Of a DNA stretch of 62,177 bases, positions 50,118 to 58,248 are shown one piece after another. The number at the start of each line of letters is the position of its first letter. Position 1 is the stretch's first letter. Source of the stretch: a virus; the IMG/VR virus record IMGVR_UViG_3300032323_001402, positions 1-62,177 of that record; one strand, given 5' to 3'. The position numbers were made by a program, and so were the translations under genes. The notes beneath the pieces are model-generated. The model worked only from the letters and a program-made list of their open reading frames with translations. It had not been told where the DNA came from and searched no databases.

Positions 50118-50143
50118 AAAATACGAACCCCAAGGACTCGAAC

Positions 50144-50983
50144 ATGGACTTTAAATCAATAATTAGCAAGATCAGCAGTTTAAACGATGAAGTTAAAACT
50201 ATTGCTGCCCCAGAATTACCACAAAGTGTACAACTTAATGAAGATGCACAACTTCGTGTTCTAAGCGGCCGTACTACTTACGTTGCTGAAGCTAAAAAAC
50301 AAGCTGAAGAAAAGAAAGACGAAGCAGTTAAAGAAGAAATGAAAGTCGGTGATAGTAAAAAAACTGCTAAAGGCGGCACAGTTACTAAAACTAAAACAGG
50401 TATCGTTCATAAAGCTGCTCCAGGCAACTACGGCGGATCCGACGATAAAGATACAGATCCTGATGCAGATGACGAGCCAAAAGCTAAAAAAGCTAAAAAA
50501 GAATCTATTGATACAGAAGCTTTCAAAGGCAAGTTTGCTAAAATGGTAGAAGCCAAGAAAGACGAAAAGAAAGATACTAAAAAGAAACCAATGAAAGAAG
50601 CTGCTAAACCAGATTTTTTGGACATTGACAAAGACGGCGACAAGAAAGAACCAATGAAGAAAGCTGCTAAAGAAAAAGGTGGCGACAAGCCAGCTGGTAA
50701 GAAAGGCATGAGTGCTAAACAAGAAAAATTCTTTGGTAAAAAGAAAACCGTTAAAGAATCAGTGGAACAAAAATTAACTTTCAAAGACATGGTTCAACTA
50801 GTTCAAGAAAGTGGTGGTCAACAACAAATTGATGCAGTGGATCAGGAATTGTTTGCTTGGGCACAACGTGTTGCTAAATCTAAATTCCAAGAAAGCACCA
50901 AAGCTGATTTATATGCTGGTCTAGTATACGAGCGTATGGGCGGTGTATTTGAAATGTATGACGTGCTAGCAGAAACAAAATAA
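50144..50983 (+). CDS. Highly charged Lys/Glu/Ala-rich virion-type protein
   Basis: 279 residues. The N-terminus is MDFKSIISKISSLNDEVKT, with VQLNEDAQLRVLSG after it. A very long Lys/Glu/Ala/Asp-rich low-complexity region follows (~55-215), with a DIDKDGDKKE calcium-loop-like stretch and several KKPMKEAAK-type repeats. The C-terminal domain is helical (TFKDMVQLVQESGGQQQIDA). Similar proteins occur, as I recall, in T4-like marine phages. Probably a prohead core or internal protein; LNE is a candidate protease site. It ends before a terminator. Confidence 0.6.
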   Translation: MDFKSIISKISSLNDEVKTIAAPELPQSVQLNEDAQLRVLSGRTTYVAEAKKQAEEKKDEAVKEEMKVGDSKKTAKGGTVTKTKTGIVHKAAPGNYGGSDDKDTDPDADDEPKAKKAKKESIDTEAFKGKFAKMVEAKKDEKKDTKKKPMKEAAKPDFLDIDKDGDKKEPMKKAAKEKGGDKPAGKKGMSAKQEKFFGKKKTVKESVEQKLTFKDMVQLVQESGGQQQIDAVDQELFAWAQRVAKSKFQESTKADLYAGLVYERMGGVFEMYDVLAETK

Positions 50984-51000
50984 TTTAACCAAATTAACAT

Positions 51001-51033
51001 AAAGCCAGCAACTTAGGTTGACTGGCTTTTTTG
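51001..51033 (+). terminator. Terminator overlapping the dsbA promoter
   Basis: AAGCCAG (51002-51008) pairs with CTGGCTT (51022-51028), followed by TTTT. The TTGACT -35 of the next promoter (51018-51023) spans the loop and the first bases of the downstream stem arm. Confidence 0.8.
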
Positions 51034-51046
51034 TTGACTGTATAAT
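51018..51046 (+). promoter_or_regulatory. Sigma70-type promoter embedded in a terminator
   Basis: TTGACT at 51018-51023, TATAAT at 51041-51046, 17-bp spacer. AAGGAG follows at 51055-51060 ahead of the dsbA ATG. It would carry transcription through dsbA and into gp43. Confidence 0.8.
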
Positions 51047-51069
51047 AGTCGTATAAGGAGATTTATCAT

Positions 51070-51327
51070 ATGACTAAAATGTACGGTCCGGAAGAAAAAG
51101 CAAAGCTCGAAAGATTAATCAACGAAGGATCAAACGTACTTCGTGAAGTAGAAGATCTCAACGAAGGTCTAAAAGAAACTGTAAAAGCTGTTGCCGAAGA
51201 ACTTCAAATCAAACCAAGCATTATTACCCGTGCAATTAAAATTGCTCATAAAGGTGATTTCAAAGCACACGATGAAGATTGGCAAGAGATCGAAGCTATC
51301 CTTGACATCACCAAGCGACTTGATTAA
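51070..51327 (+). CDS. dsbA: DsbA-like double-stranded DNA-binding protein
   Basis: 85 residues. In T4, DsbA binds near late promoters and influences late transcription. Matches: LERLINEGSNVLREVEDLNEGLKETVKAVAEEL, then a helix-turn-helix-like IKPSIITRAIKIAHKG and a C-terminal EIEAILDITKRL. Good AAGGAG ribosome site and its own promoter. It is followed directly by a membrane protein and the DNA polymerase. Given the many T4-like late boxes, a late-transcription role fits. Confidence 0.8.
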   Translation: MTKMYGPEEKAKLERLINEGSNVLREVEDLNEGLKETVKAVAEELQIKPSIITRAIKIAHKGDFKAHDEDWQEIEAILDITKRLD

Positions 51328-51611
51328 TGTTTAATTCAACTGTTGATTGGATTAAGGAAGACTACGCTACACATCCTGTACGTTTTGTATTAGAACTGTT
51401 AGCATGGTTTATGAGTATTGGCTGTACGATTTGGATGGGGTATACACTACCTAATCCTCCCTTCATATATCTATACCCTTTGTTTGTTATACAGTGTACA
51501 ATATTTGGGTGGGCAGCTTGGACCCGGGGATCAACTGGGATGATCGCTAACTATCTATTGATCGCCACTATCGATGTCATTGCCTACACAAGGATGATAA
51601 GTAATCTATAA
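51327..51611 (+). CDS. Conserved phage membrane protein
   Basis: 94 residues, ATG overlapping the dsbA stop (TAATG). Three hydrophobic segments (FVLELLAWFMSIGCTIW, FIYLYPLFVIQCTIFGW, MIANYLLIATIDVIAYT) suggest three membrane passes. I recall homologues in T4-like marine phages, often near gp43. Function unknown. Confidence 0.65.
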   Translation: MFNSTVDWIKEDYATHPVRFVLELLAWFMSIGCTIWMGYTLPNPPFIYLYPLFVIQCTIFGWAAWTRGSTGMIANYLLIATIDVIAYTRMISNL

Positions 51612-51620
51612 GCAAGGTCG

Positions 51621-51665
51621 GCGGGCCATAAACCGCATATTGGTATTTGCAAGCCGTAAGTTGCA
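51621..51665 (+). promoter_or_regulatory. 43: Tandem 8-base-loop hairpins before gp43 (candidate operator)
   Basis: Two small hairpins in the 66-base gap before gp43. The first has stem GCGG/CCGC (51621-51636) with loop GCCATAAA. The second has stem TGCAA/TTGCA (51648-51665) with loop GCCGTAAG. The loops share GCC-x-TAA. The second ends directly before the ribosome site TAAGGAG (51666-51672). In T4, gp43 represses its own translation by binding an RNA hairpin with an 8-base loop at this position. Confidence 0.5.
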
Positions 51666-51677
51666 TAAGGAGAATAA

Positions 51678-54347
51678 ATGAGTTACGTAGACGCTTTCTA
51701 TGATAGAGAGCAGGACGTTATCAATGTCGTTGAACGTGACGACAAAGGTAACAGACATTTCAAAGAATATCCCGCACGGCATATTTTCTATTATCCTGAT
51801 CCAAAGGGCAAATATCTTTCAATTAAAGGTGAACCGTTAAGCCGTGTTACCAGCAAGAATGTTAAAGAACATCGTAAAGAACTTGCGATTCACAGTAACA
51901 AACGATTATTCGAAAGTGACATCAATCCAATTTATCGTTGTCTAGAAGACAACTACCTGAATGCCGATGCCCCAAAACTAAATGTAGCTTGGTTCGACAT
52001 TGAGGTGGACTTTGATCCAGAACGTGGTTACGCATCGCCAGAAGATGCATTCATGCCAATTACTGCGATTGCCGTTCAATTACAATGGATGGACACTATG
52101 GTGTGTTTGGCATTGCCCCCTAAGACGCTGTCAATGGAAGAAGCAACTAAGCAGGTTGCAGAATTTCCTAACACTATGTTGTTCGAGACAGAAGGCGAGA
52201 TGCTAGACACGTTTCTTAACTTAATTGAAGATGCAGATGTATTAAGTGGCTGGAACAGTGAAGGCTTTGATATTCCTTACACCGTTAATCGTGTCACTAA
52301 GGTATTGAGCAAAGAAGACACTCGACGTTTTTGTTTATGGAATCAGTATCCTAAGAAACGTGAATATGAAAAATATGGTAAGAGTGCAGTTACATATGAT
52401 TTAATTGGTCGTGTACACTTAGACTCGTTGGAACTATATAGAAAATACACATATGAAGAACGCCATACATATCGATTAGATGCTATCGGTGAGATGGAGA
52501 TTGGTGAAAACAAAACAGTCTACGAAGGCACACTTGATCAATTATACAACAATGACTTCCGTAAGTTTATTGAGTACAACAGACAAGACTGTGCGTTGCT
52601 TGATAAACTAGACAAAAAACTCAAGTTCTTAGCTCTTGCTAACACCCTGGCGCATGAATGTACTGTGTTGTTGCAGACTACTATGGGAGCAGTGGCAGTT
52701 ACTGAACAAGCAATTATTAATGAATCACACCGCCGCGGACTTATTGTTCCTAATCGTATACAGCGTGATCCTAATGACAGTAATCAAGCAGCAGGTGCGT
52801 ATGTTGCGTATCCGAAAAAAGGCATTCACGAATGGATCGGCTCACTAGATATTAACTCACTATATCCATCTGCGATTCGTGCATTAAACATGGGTCCAGA
52901 AACTATTGTTGGACAGTTACGTCAAGACGGTACCAAAGACTTTATTGCGGCAGAGATAGGCAAAGGAAAATCTTTTGCCAGTGCTTGGGAAGGTGTGTTT
53001 GGTAGTCTAGAATATACTGCTGTAATGAATCGTGAAGTAGGCCGAGAAATCACTATCGATTGGGAAGACGGTGGTAATGACACATTAAGTGCTGCTCAAG
53101 CCTACGACTTAATTTTTGAAAGTAATCAACCTTGGATGCTCAGTGCTAACGGCACAATCTTTACTTACGAAAAAGAAGGTATCATTCCCGGACTGTTAAA
53201 GCGTTGGTATGCAGAGCGTAAAGACATGCAGACTAAATTAAAAGAATGTATTCAAGCAGGAAATAAAATTGAAGAAGAATATTGGGACAAACGTCAACTG
53301 GTTAAAAAGATTAACCTCAATAGCTTATACGGTGCTATTCTTAACCCTGGTTGCAGGTTCTTTGATAATCGTATTGGCCAATCCACAACTCTTACCGGCA
53401 GAGCCGTTGCTCGTCATATGGCTGGGAAAGTAAATGAAATTATTACCGGAGAGAACGATCACATTGGTAAAGCAATTATCTATGGTGATACAGACTCTTG
53501 TTATTTTTCTGCATACAGTACGCTGAAGAAAGATATTGAAAAAGGATTAATTCCTTGGAGCCGTGAAAATATTATTGATCTTTATGATAGCATAGGAGAA
53601 GAAGTAAATGGCACATTTCCAAAGTTTATGCAAGACGCATTCCACTGTCCAAAAGTCAGAGGTGAAGTCATCAAAGCAGGTCGCGAGATTGTTGCTTCCA
53701 AAGGACTATTCATTACTAAAAAACGATATGCAGTCCTCTACTACGACAAAGAAGGCAAACGAACAGACACAGACGGCAGCCCTGGTAAGATTAAAGCCAT
53801 GGGGCTTGACCTAAAGAGATCGGATACTCCTGTAGTCATCCAAGACTTTTTAAGTGAAGTACTTACTAAGGTTCTTAACGGTGCTGCTAAAGAAGAAGTT
53901 CTCGAATATATTACCGACTTCCGTACTGAATTTAAAACCCGTCCAGGTTGGGAGAAAGGTAGTCCTAAACGTGCCAATAATATTTCCGAATATGCTGCTA
54001 AGGAAAAGAAAGCAGGTAAGACCAACATGCCCGGACACGTTCGTGCTAGTTTGAATTGGAATACCCTAAAGCGTATGATGGATGACAAGTATTCTGTGAC
54101 TATTACTGACGGTGCTAAAGTCATTGTATGTCGTCTTAAAAACAATCCTATGGGGCATACTTCAGTGGCATATCCTGTAGACGAATTGCGTTTACCACAG
54201 TGGTTTAAAGATCTACCGTTCGACGATGCAGAAATGGAAACCACAGTCATCGATGAAAAATTAGAAAACCTAATTGGTGTTTTGGAATGGGACATCAGTT
54301 CAACTCGCAGTGATAATACATTCAGCAAATTATTTGATTTTGATTAA
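51678..54347 (+). CDS. 43: Family B DNA polymerase (gp43)
   Basis: 889 residues, about the T4 length. The replicative polymerase with 3'-5' proofreading. Exo I FDIEVDF (~106), Exo II SGWNSEGFDIPY, Exo III YNRQDCALL. Polymerase motif A SLDINSLYPSAIR (~390), motif B KKINLNSLYGAILN (~545) and motif C IYGDTDSCYF (~600). All catalytic acids are present. The C-terminal end LFDFD probably binds the clamp (a similar LFDFD occurs near the end of DpdA). A strong TAAGGAG site lies after the hairpin leader. Confidence 0.97.
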   Translation: MSYVDAFYDREQDVINVVERDDKGNRHFKEYPARHIFYYPDPKGKYLSIKGEPLSRVTSKNVKEHRKELAIHSNKRLFESDINPIYRCLEDNYLNADAPKLNVAWFDIEVDFDPERGYASPEDAFMPITAIAVQLQWMDTMVCLALPPKTLSMEEATKQVAEFPNTMLFETEGEMLDTFLNLIEDADVLSGWNSEGFDIPYTVNRVTKVLSKEDTRRFCLWNQYPKKREYEKYGKSAVTYDLIGRVHLDSLELYRKYTYEERHTYRLDAIGEMEIGENKTVYEGTLDQLYNNDFRKFIEYNRQDCALLDKLDKKLKFLALANTLAHECTVLLQTTMGAVAVTEQAIINESHRRGLIVPNRIQRDPNDSNQAAGAYVAYPKKGIHEWIGSLDINSLYPSAIRALNMGPETIVGQLRQDGTKDFIAAEIGKGKSFASAWEGVFGSLEYTAVMNREVGREITIDWEDGGNDTLSAAQAYDLIFESNQPWMLSANGTIFTYEKEGIIPGLLKRWYAERKDMQTKLKECIQAGNKIEEEYWDKRQLVKKINLNSLYGAILNPGCRFFDNRIGQSTTLTGRAVARHMAGKVNEIITGENDHIGKAIIYGDTDSCYFSAYSTLKKDIEKGLIPWSRENIIDLYDSIGEEVNGTFPKFMQDAFHCPKVRGEVIKAGREIVASKGLFITKKRYAVLYYDKEGKRTDTDGSPGKIKAMGLDLKRSDTPVVIQDFLSEVLTKVLNGAAKEEVLEYITDFRTEFKTRPGWEKGSPKRANNISEYAAKEKKAGKTNMPGHVRASLNWNTLKRMMDDKYSVTITDGAKVIVCRLKNNPMGHTSVAYPVDELRLPQWFKDLPFDDAEMETTVIDEKLENLIGVLEWDISSTRSDNTFSKLFDFD

Positions 54348-54355
54348 AATATTGT

Positions 54356-54384
54356 TGACTTTTGCTCACGATCTAAATATAATA
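54356..54384 (+). promoter_or_regulatory. 45: Sigma70-type promoter for the sliding clamp
   Basis: TTGACT at 54356-54361, TATAAT at 54379-54384, 17-bp spacer. A GGAG ribosome site follows before the ATG at 54408. Confidence 0.8.
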
Positions 54385-54407
54385 TTAATATAACCGGAGA
54401 AACCCAA

Positions 54408-55145
54408 ATGAAAGACATTTTACAAGACATCGTAAGTCATACACAAAACCTTGGCTTCCTAACAACTGTTAAAGTTTCAGGAACTGAACAAGGTACAACT
54501 ATTAACTCAATGGCTGATGACCGTTCAGTTATTATGGAGGCTGAGACTGCTAATCCATATCCAGACATGTTAGGTGTGTTTGGTATGCCACAACTACAAA
54601 AACTCAAATATCTATTAGATGGTGCTGAGTACAAAGACGATGCTAAAATTAGTATCACGACAGCAGAACGCAACGGAGAAACTATTCCAGTTGGCATTCA
54701 CTTTGAAAACAAAGACAGTGACTTTAAAAACGACTATCGTTTTATGTCTACTGAAGTTATTAACGAAAAGATGAAAACTGTTAAGTTTCGTGGAGTTAAA
54801 TGGGACGTTGAAGTTGATCCTAGTGTTAGTGCTGTGCAACGTTTCAACTTCCAGGCAGGCGCAAATTCAGAGCATCCAACATTTCTTGCTAAAACAGATG
54901 GTGGCAATTTGAAATTTATCTTTGGCGATGCAAGCACACACGGTGGTGAGTTTATTTTTGCACAAAATGTTGAAGGTAAATTAGATCGTGGCTGGACATG
55001 GCCAGTGTTACCAATCTTGAGCATTCTTAAGATTGCAGATGTTAACAACACTAAGATGTCATTATCAAATGAAGGTGCTATTCAAATCACTTTAGATAGC
55101 GGACTTGCTACTTACAAATACATTATTCCAGCTCAGGCAGCCTAA
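54408..55145 (+). CDS. 45: Sliding clamp (gp45-like)
   Basis: 245 residues, near the T4 length (228). A trimeric ring that tethers gp43 to DNA and, in T4, activates late transcription. Clamp-like features: NLGFLTTVKVSGTEQGTTINSM, PYPDMLGVFGMPQLQKLKYLL and the C-terminal GAIQITLDSGLATYKYIIPA. Own consensus promoter and GGAG site; dpdA begins three bases after its stop, linking clamp and DNA-modification expression. Confidence 0.85.
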   Translation: MKDILQDIVSHTQNLGFLTTVKVSGTEQGTTINSMADDRSVIMEAETANPYPDMLGVFGMPQLQKLKYLLDGAEYKDDAKISITTAERNGETIPVGIHFENKDSDFKNDYRFMSTEVINEKMKTVKFRGVKWDVEVDPSVSAVQRFNFQAGANSEHPTFLAKTDGGNLKFIFGDASTHGGEFIFAQNVEGKLDRGWTWPVLPILSILKIADVNNTKMSLSNEGAIQITLDSGLATYKYIIPAQAA

Positions 55146-55147
55146 AT

Positions 55148-56755
55148 ATGAAACAACCAGTTGATCTAACACCGTTGCAGAAAGATTATGCAGTATACTT
55201 ACCAGCTATCAGTGCTTTTTATAGCACGTATGTTGCCAAGCAACGTTTAGAAAAGTTTATTTCAGACGATCGTATTCCTGCGGGATTTGATCGTGGTGTT
55301 GAAGGTATGAACTTCCTAAATCCCGAACAAGGCTATTTCTTTTACAAATACGGTTTGTATTCGGCAGGTCATGCACAACTTGATTTGCAAAAGAGTCTTG
55401 TACAAGAATCAATGATTCAAGATCGAGATCGTTCAAAGACAATGATCTTAGGTGACTCCGGCGGGTATCAGATTGGTAAAGGTGTTCTTAAGTTTGACTG
55501 GTTAAACTTTGAAGGTGCAGAAGCTACTAAGACTCGTCAGAAAATTCTTGAATGGTTAGAACTTACTGCTGATTGGTCAATGATGCTAGACGTTCCGACA
55601 TGGGCTTGTGATCATATTCACAGTCCAAAAACTGGATTAAAGACATTTGAAGATTGTTTAGAAAAGACTCGGTATAATAACGATTATTTCTTAATGAATC
55701 GGTTAGGAGCCACTAAATGGCTTAATGTACTACAAGGTTCAGATTGGGATACTGCTGAGAAATGGTATAACGGTGTTAAAGAGTTTAGCGATCCAAATGG
55801 CAAGTATGCTGGACGTGAAGCAGAAGGGTGGGCCATGGGTGGTGCTAATATGTGCAAAATGGACATTACTCTCAAACGACTGATGACTATGCGTGAAGAT
55901 GGCTTGTTAAAAGGCAAGAACTGGATGCACTTCTTGGGTACAGCTCAGTTAGATTGGTCATGTTACTTAACTCTTATCCAACGTCAGATCAGAAAGCATA
56001 TCAATCCAGAGATTACAATCAGTTTCGACTGTGCATCACCGTTCATTGCTACTGCACACGGACTTGTTTATACTAATGCTGTTCACACTAACAAGCGTTG
56101 GTCGGTGATTATGGACAAGGCTCCAGATAATAAAGCACTTGCTAACTCAGATATTCCGTTTCCGTTTGAAAGTGAGTTTGCTTCTAGACTTGTTATGGGC
56201 GATATTGCATATTACGACTACGGTGTTCGTAAGACTGATGAAGAACTAGGTGACGTTAAATTTAATCACTTAGATCCATCACATTATAATGTTGTGCCTA
56301 AACTTAATAAACTAGGTAAGATTCCAAACAAAACATCGTGGGATAGTTTTGCTTACGCACTAATGATGGGTCATAATGTTGAATGTCATATTGTTGCGGT
56401 ACAACGTGCTCAACAGTTGATGGACATTGAATGTGCGAGATTTAAACCAGATTGGCGTATGAAGAGCATTGAAGGCAAGAAAGAAATTGAATTCAGCGAT
56501 TGGGTTCCTAATAGAATTCTATATTTTGCGGCCTTTGTTGAAGAACTATTTAATACTAAAACTAAAGCAGAAGCATTCCAATTAATTTCGGATGCTGCTG
56601 GATTCCTAAAGAGCTTAGAAGGTTCACGCTTACAGGGCGGTCCTGCTGCAAACACTTTTGGCAGTTTGTTTGATTTTGATGATGGCAAAAAGTCTGCAGA
56701 AATTGACTTTTCAAATCCCGATGATGACGATCTAAATAGCTTAGTCGTTGAATAA
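55148..56755 (+). CDS. dpdA: DpdA-like DNA 7-deazaguanine transglycosylase
   Basis: 535 residues. A paralogue of tRNA-guanine transglycosylase that exchanges guanine in DNA for a 7-deazaguanine such as preQ0. Active-site motifs: MILGDSGGYQIGKG (residues ~99-112; TGT has TDSGGFQ) and SFDCASPFIATAHGLVYT (~291-308; TGT has FDCVLPTRNARNG), giving the two Asp residues. The middle (HFLGTAQLDWSCYLTL) matches the TGT barrel. It lacks a plain CxCxxC zinc motif. The NTFGSLFDFDDG segment near the end resembles the LFDFD tail of gp43 and may be a clamp-binding peptide, which would place DpdA at the replication fork. Co-transcribed with gp45. Confidence 0.85.
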   Translation: MKQPVDLTPLQKDYAVYLPAISAFYSTYVAKQRLEKFISDDRIPAGFDRGVEGMNFLNPEQGYFFYKYGLYSAGHAQLDLQKSLVQESMIQDRDRSKTMILGDSGGYQIGKGVLKFDWLNFEGAEATKTRQKILEWLELTADWSMMLDVPTWACDHIHSPKTGLKTFEDCLEKTRYNNDYFLMNRLGATKWLNVLQGSDWDTAEKWYNGVKEFSDPNGKYAGREAEGWAMGGANMCKMDITLKRLMTMREDGLLKGKNWMHFLGTAQLDWSCYLTLIQRQIRKHINPEITISFDCASPFIATAHGLVYTNAVHTNKRWSVIMDKAPDNKALANSDIPFPFESEFASRLVMGDIAYYDYGVRKTDEELGDVKFNHLDPSHYNVVPKLNKLGKIPNKTSWDSFAYALMMGHNVECHIVAVQRAQQLMDIECARFKPDWRMKSIEGKKEIEFSDWVPNRILYFAAFVEELFNTKTKAEAFQLISDAAGFLKSLEGSRLQGGPAANTFGSLFDFDDGKKSAEIDFSNPDDDDLNSLVVE

Positions 56756-56759
56756 ACTA

Positions 56760-56788
56760 TTGACAGTTCACATAAAAGATAGTATAAT
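56760..56788 (+). promoter_or_regulatory. Consensus sigma70 promoter, leaderless downstream gene
   Basis: TTGACA at 56760-56765, TATAAT at 56783-56788, 17-bp spacer. The next ATG (56794) is 6 bases from the -10, about at the transcript start. No ribosome site. It separates the dpdA unit from the following genes. Confidence 0.8.
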
Positions 56789-56793
56789 TAACT

Positions 56794-56949
56794 ATGAAAC
56801 AAAAATGTTCTACCTGCTACGAAACAATTAGACCTGATTGCGATTGGCGACAAGGTAGATGCCCACATCGTCCTGCTATGATTATTATCAACAATTCCTA
56901 TAAAGCAAGATTCCTTAACTTACTTAAATTCTTAAAGATTATCAAATGA
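56794..56949 (+). CDS. Small zinc-ribbon protein (51 aa)
   Basis: A 51-residue ORF immediately after a consensus promoter. The N-terminal half holds four cysteines, CSTCYETIRPDC and GRCPHRP, a compact zinc-binding pattern. The C-terminal half is a hydrophobic/basic helix (YKARFLNLLKFLKIIK). It ends in an ATGA overlap with the next gene, which supports real translation. Possible regulator or subunit of the following protein. Function unknown. Confidence 0.6.
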   Translation: MKQKCSTCYETIRPDCDWRQGRCPHRPAMIIINNSYKARFLNLLKFLKIIK

Positions 56950-57473
56950 AAAGAGATTATGATACCGGTGTTGCCGAAGAAGTAATATTGTTTACTGGTA
57001 TTGAGATTGAAAAGACTCCTGCATACGGAATGAAAACTCTGTTTGTGGTTGGCGTTCAGAACGAACAGACAATTATAAATCTTGCTAAGGATCACAACTG
57101 CACTCATATCTATTTTGGTGCTAATCAAAGTTTTCCTAAACTCGATACCGACGACGGCAAAGGATGGCAGCCTTGGGAATTTATGATTCAAGAATGTCTT
57201 GATGCTGGCTTTTGGTGTACCCTAGACTTTGATGTAGGTGTAGTAGAAGGTGTACTCGAAAGCTGCCTAGTTGAACATCGTCAGTTTATTCCGCAGATTT
57301 CAGTTAAACTTCCCTATTTACAACAGTTGGGATACAATGCTACAATTAAAATCGACGACAAAGATTTTGCAGCAACTAATCATGGGGTATGGTGCCATAA
57401 CCTACATGACTTACTTGGTAGAGATAAATTTACCAGTTGGGACCAATATGGCAAGGACGAGATTATTAAATGA
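56946..57473 (+). CDS. Conserved phage protein near dpdA, function unknown
   Basis: 175 residues, coupled to the small zinc-ribbon gene. Distinct segments: TPAYGMKTLFVVGVQ, HIYFGANQSF, FWCTLDFDVGVVEG, IPQISVKLPYLQQLGYNATIKIDD. Alternating strands and helices suggest a TIM-barrel-like fold. The neighbourhood recalls 7-deazaguanine genes, and I considered QueE, but the CxxxCxxC radical-SAM motif is absent. I recall homologues in T4-like marine phages, annotated hypothetical. Confidence 0.6.
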   Translation: MKRDYDTGVAEEVILFTGIEIEKTPAYGMKTLFVVGVQNEQTIINLAKDHNCTHIYFGANQSFPKLDTDDGKGWQPWEFMIQECLDAGFWCTLDFDVGVVEGVLESCLVEHRQFIPQISVKLPYLQQLGYNATIKIDDKDFAATNHGVWCHNLHDLLGRDKFTSWDQYGKDEIIK

Positions 57474-57823
57474 GTGGTGGATACGCAGTTGCATCAGTGC
57501 CAAGAATTCGTGGTGCAACACAAATTAAATCTAGAACAAAGGTAAGACCAATGAAGTTAACTTTTAAACAAAAATTACGTAACTGGTTAATGAATGAGGA
57601 AGGCGACTACGGCGCAACTATCACAATTGACGAGTGCAGTCCAAATCTATCTTCACAAGGCTTTCGCCTAAATATATATGGTGCCAGTGGAGGTACTATT
57701 GTGGAAACTACCAAGTACGATCGTAAACATGATGAGAATCGTAATAGTCTGCATATAATTACTGATGACAAAGATCTAGGTGAAGAACTTGGAAAAATTA
57801 TTACTATGGAACAATTACGATGA
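57470..57823 (+). CDS. Conserved phage protein
   Basis: 117 residues from an ATG overlapping the previous stop (ATGA). The conserved core begins later at MKLTFKQKLRNWL (ATG 57551), so an alternative start removes 27 residues. The core reads SQGFRLNIYGASGGTIVETTKYD and ITDDKDLGEELGKIITME. The beta-hairpin and acidic helix are well conserved, as I recall, in marine phages; function unknown. It overlaps the next gene by 4 bases. Confidence 0.6.
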   Translation: MSGGYAVASVPRIRGATQIKSRTKVRPMKLTFKQKLRNWLMNEEGDYGATITIDECSPNLSSQGFRLNIYGASGGTIVETTKYDRKHDENRNSLHIITDDKDLGEELGKIITMEQLR

Positions 57824-58236
57824 TGATTAGACAAGATCAACGACCTAACAAAATGATTTGGGTTACTTTCCAGAAAGAAGGCATACATAAATATCCTGCA
57901 GCATTAACAGATCCAAATCTAGCTACAGGAGATGAATATGATGTATCGTTTTTGGGTTATCCTCATCGCCACATCTTTCATTTCAGGGTGTGGATCAGTG
58001 TGTCCCACAACGACAGGGACATCGAGTTCATCCAATTTAAACGTTGGCTCTGTTCGTTGTATCAATCAAATTCCAGTAGTAACAATAGTCAAGGTGCCGT
58101 TCTAGACCTTGATTTCAAAAGTTGTGAAATGATGTCAGACGATCTGTATGATATCATTAACAAGAAGTATCCAGACCGTGAGGTTTGGATTGAGGTCTCC
58201 GAAGATGGAGAAAATGGTTCATTTATCAAATATTAA
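57820..58236 (+). CDS. Conserved phage protein
   Basis: 138 residues with an ATGATG start overlapping the previous stop. Segments: IWVTFQKEGIHKYPAAL, DVSFLGYPHRHIFHFRVWISV and DREVWIEVSEDGENGSF. A His-rich FLGYPHRHIFHFRV stretch could bind metal. Seen in my memory as hypothetical in T4-like phages. No function assigned. Confidence 0.6.
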   Translation: MMIRQDQRPNKMIWVTFQKEGIHKYPAALTDPNLATGDEYDVSFLGYPHRHIFHFRVWISVSHNDRDIEFIQFKRWLCSLYQSNSSSNNSQGAVLDLDFKSCEMMSDDLYDIINKKYPDREVWIEVSEDGENGSFIKY

Positions 58237-58248
58237 TAAGAGGCTGCA

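Noticed and set aside
50261-50790. Minus-strand open frames of 153 and 120 codons opposite the Lys/Glu-rich gene
   Set aside because: Phe/Ser-rich shadow of Lys/Glu/Ala codons; the plus strand has the better start and a conserved protein.
53741-54328. 195-codon minus-strand frame inside gp43
   Set aside because: Shadow of the polymerase C-terminus, which is clearly coding on the plus strand.
56946-57473. QueE assignment for the 175-aa protein
   Set aside because: No CxxxCxxC radical-SAM cysteine motif; position near dpdA alone is not enough.
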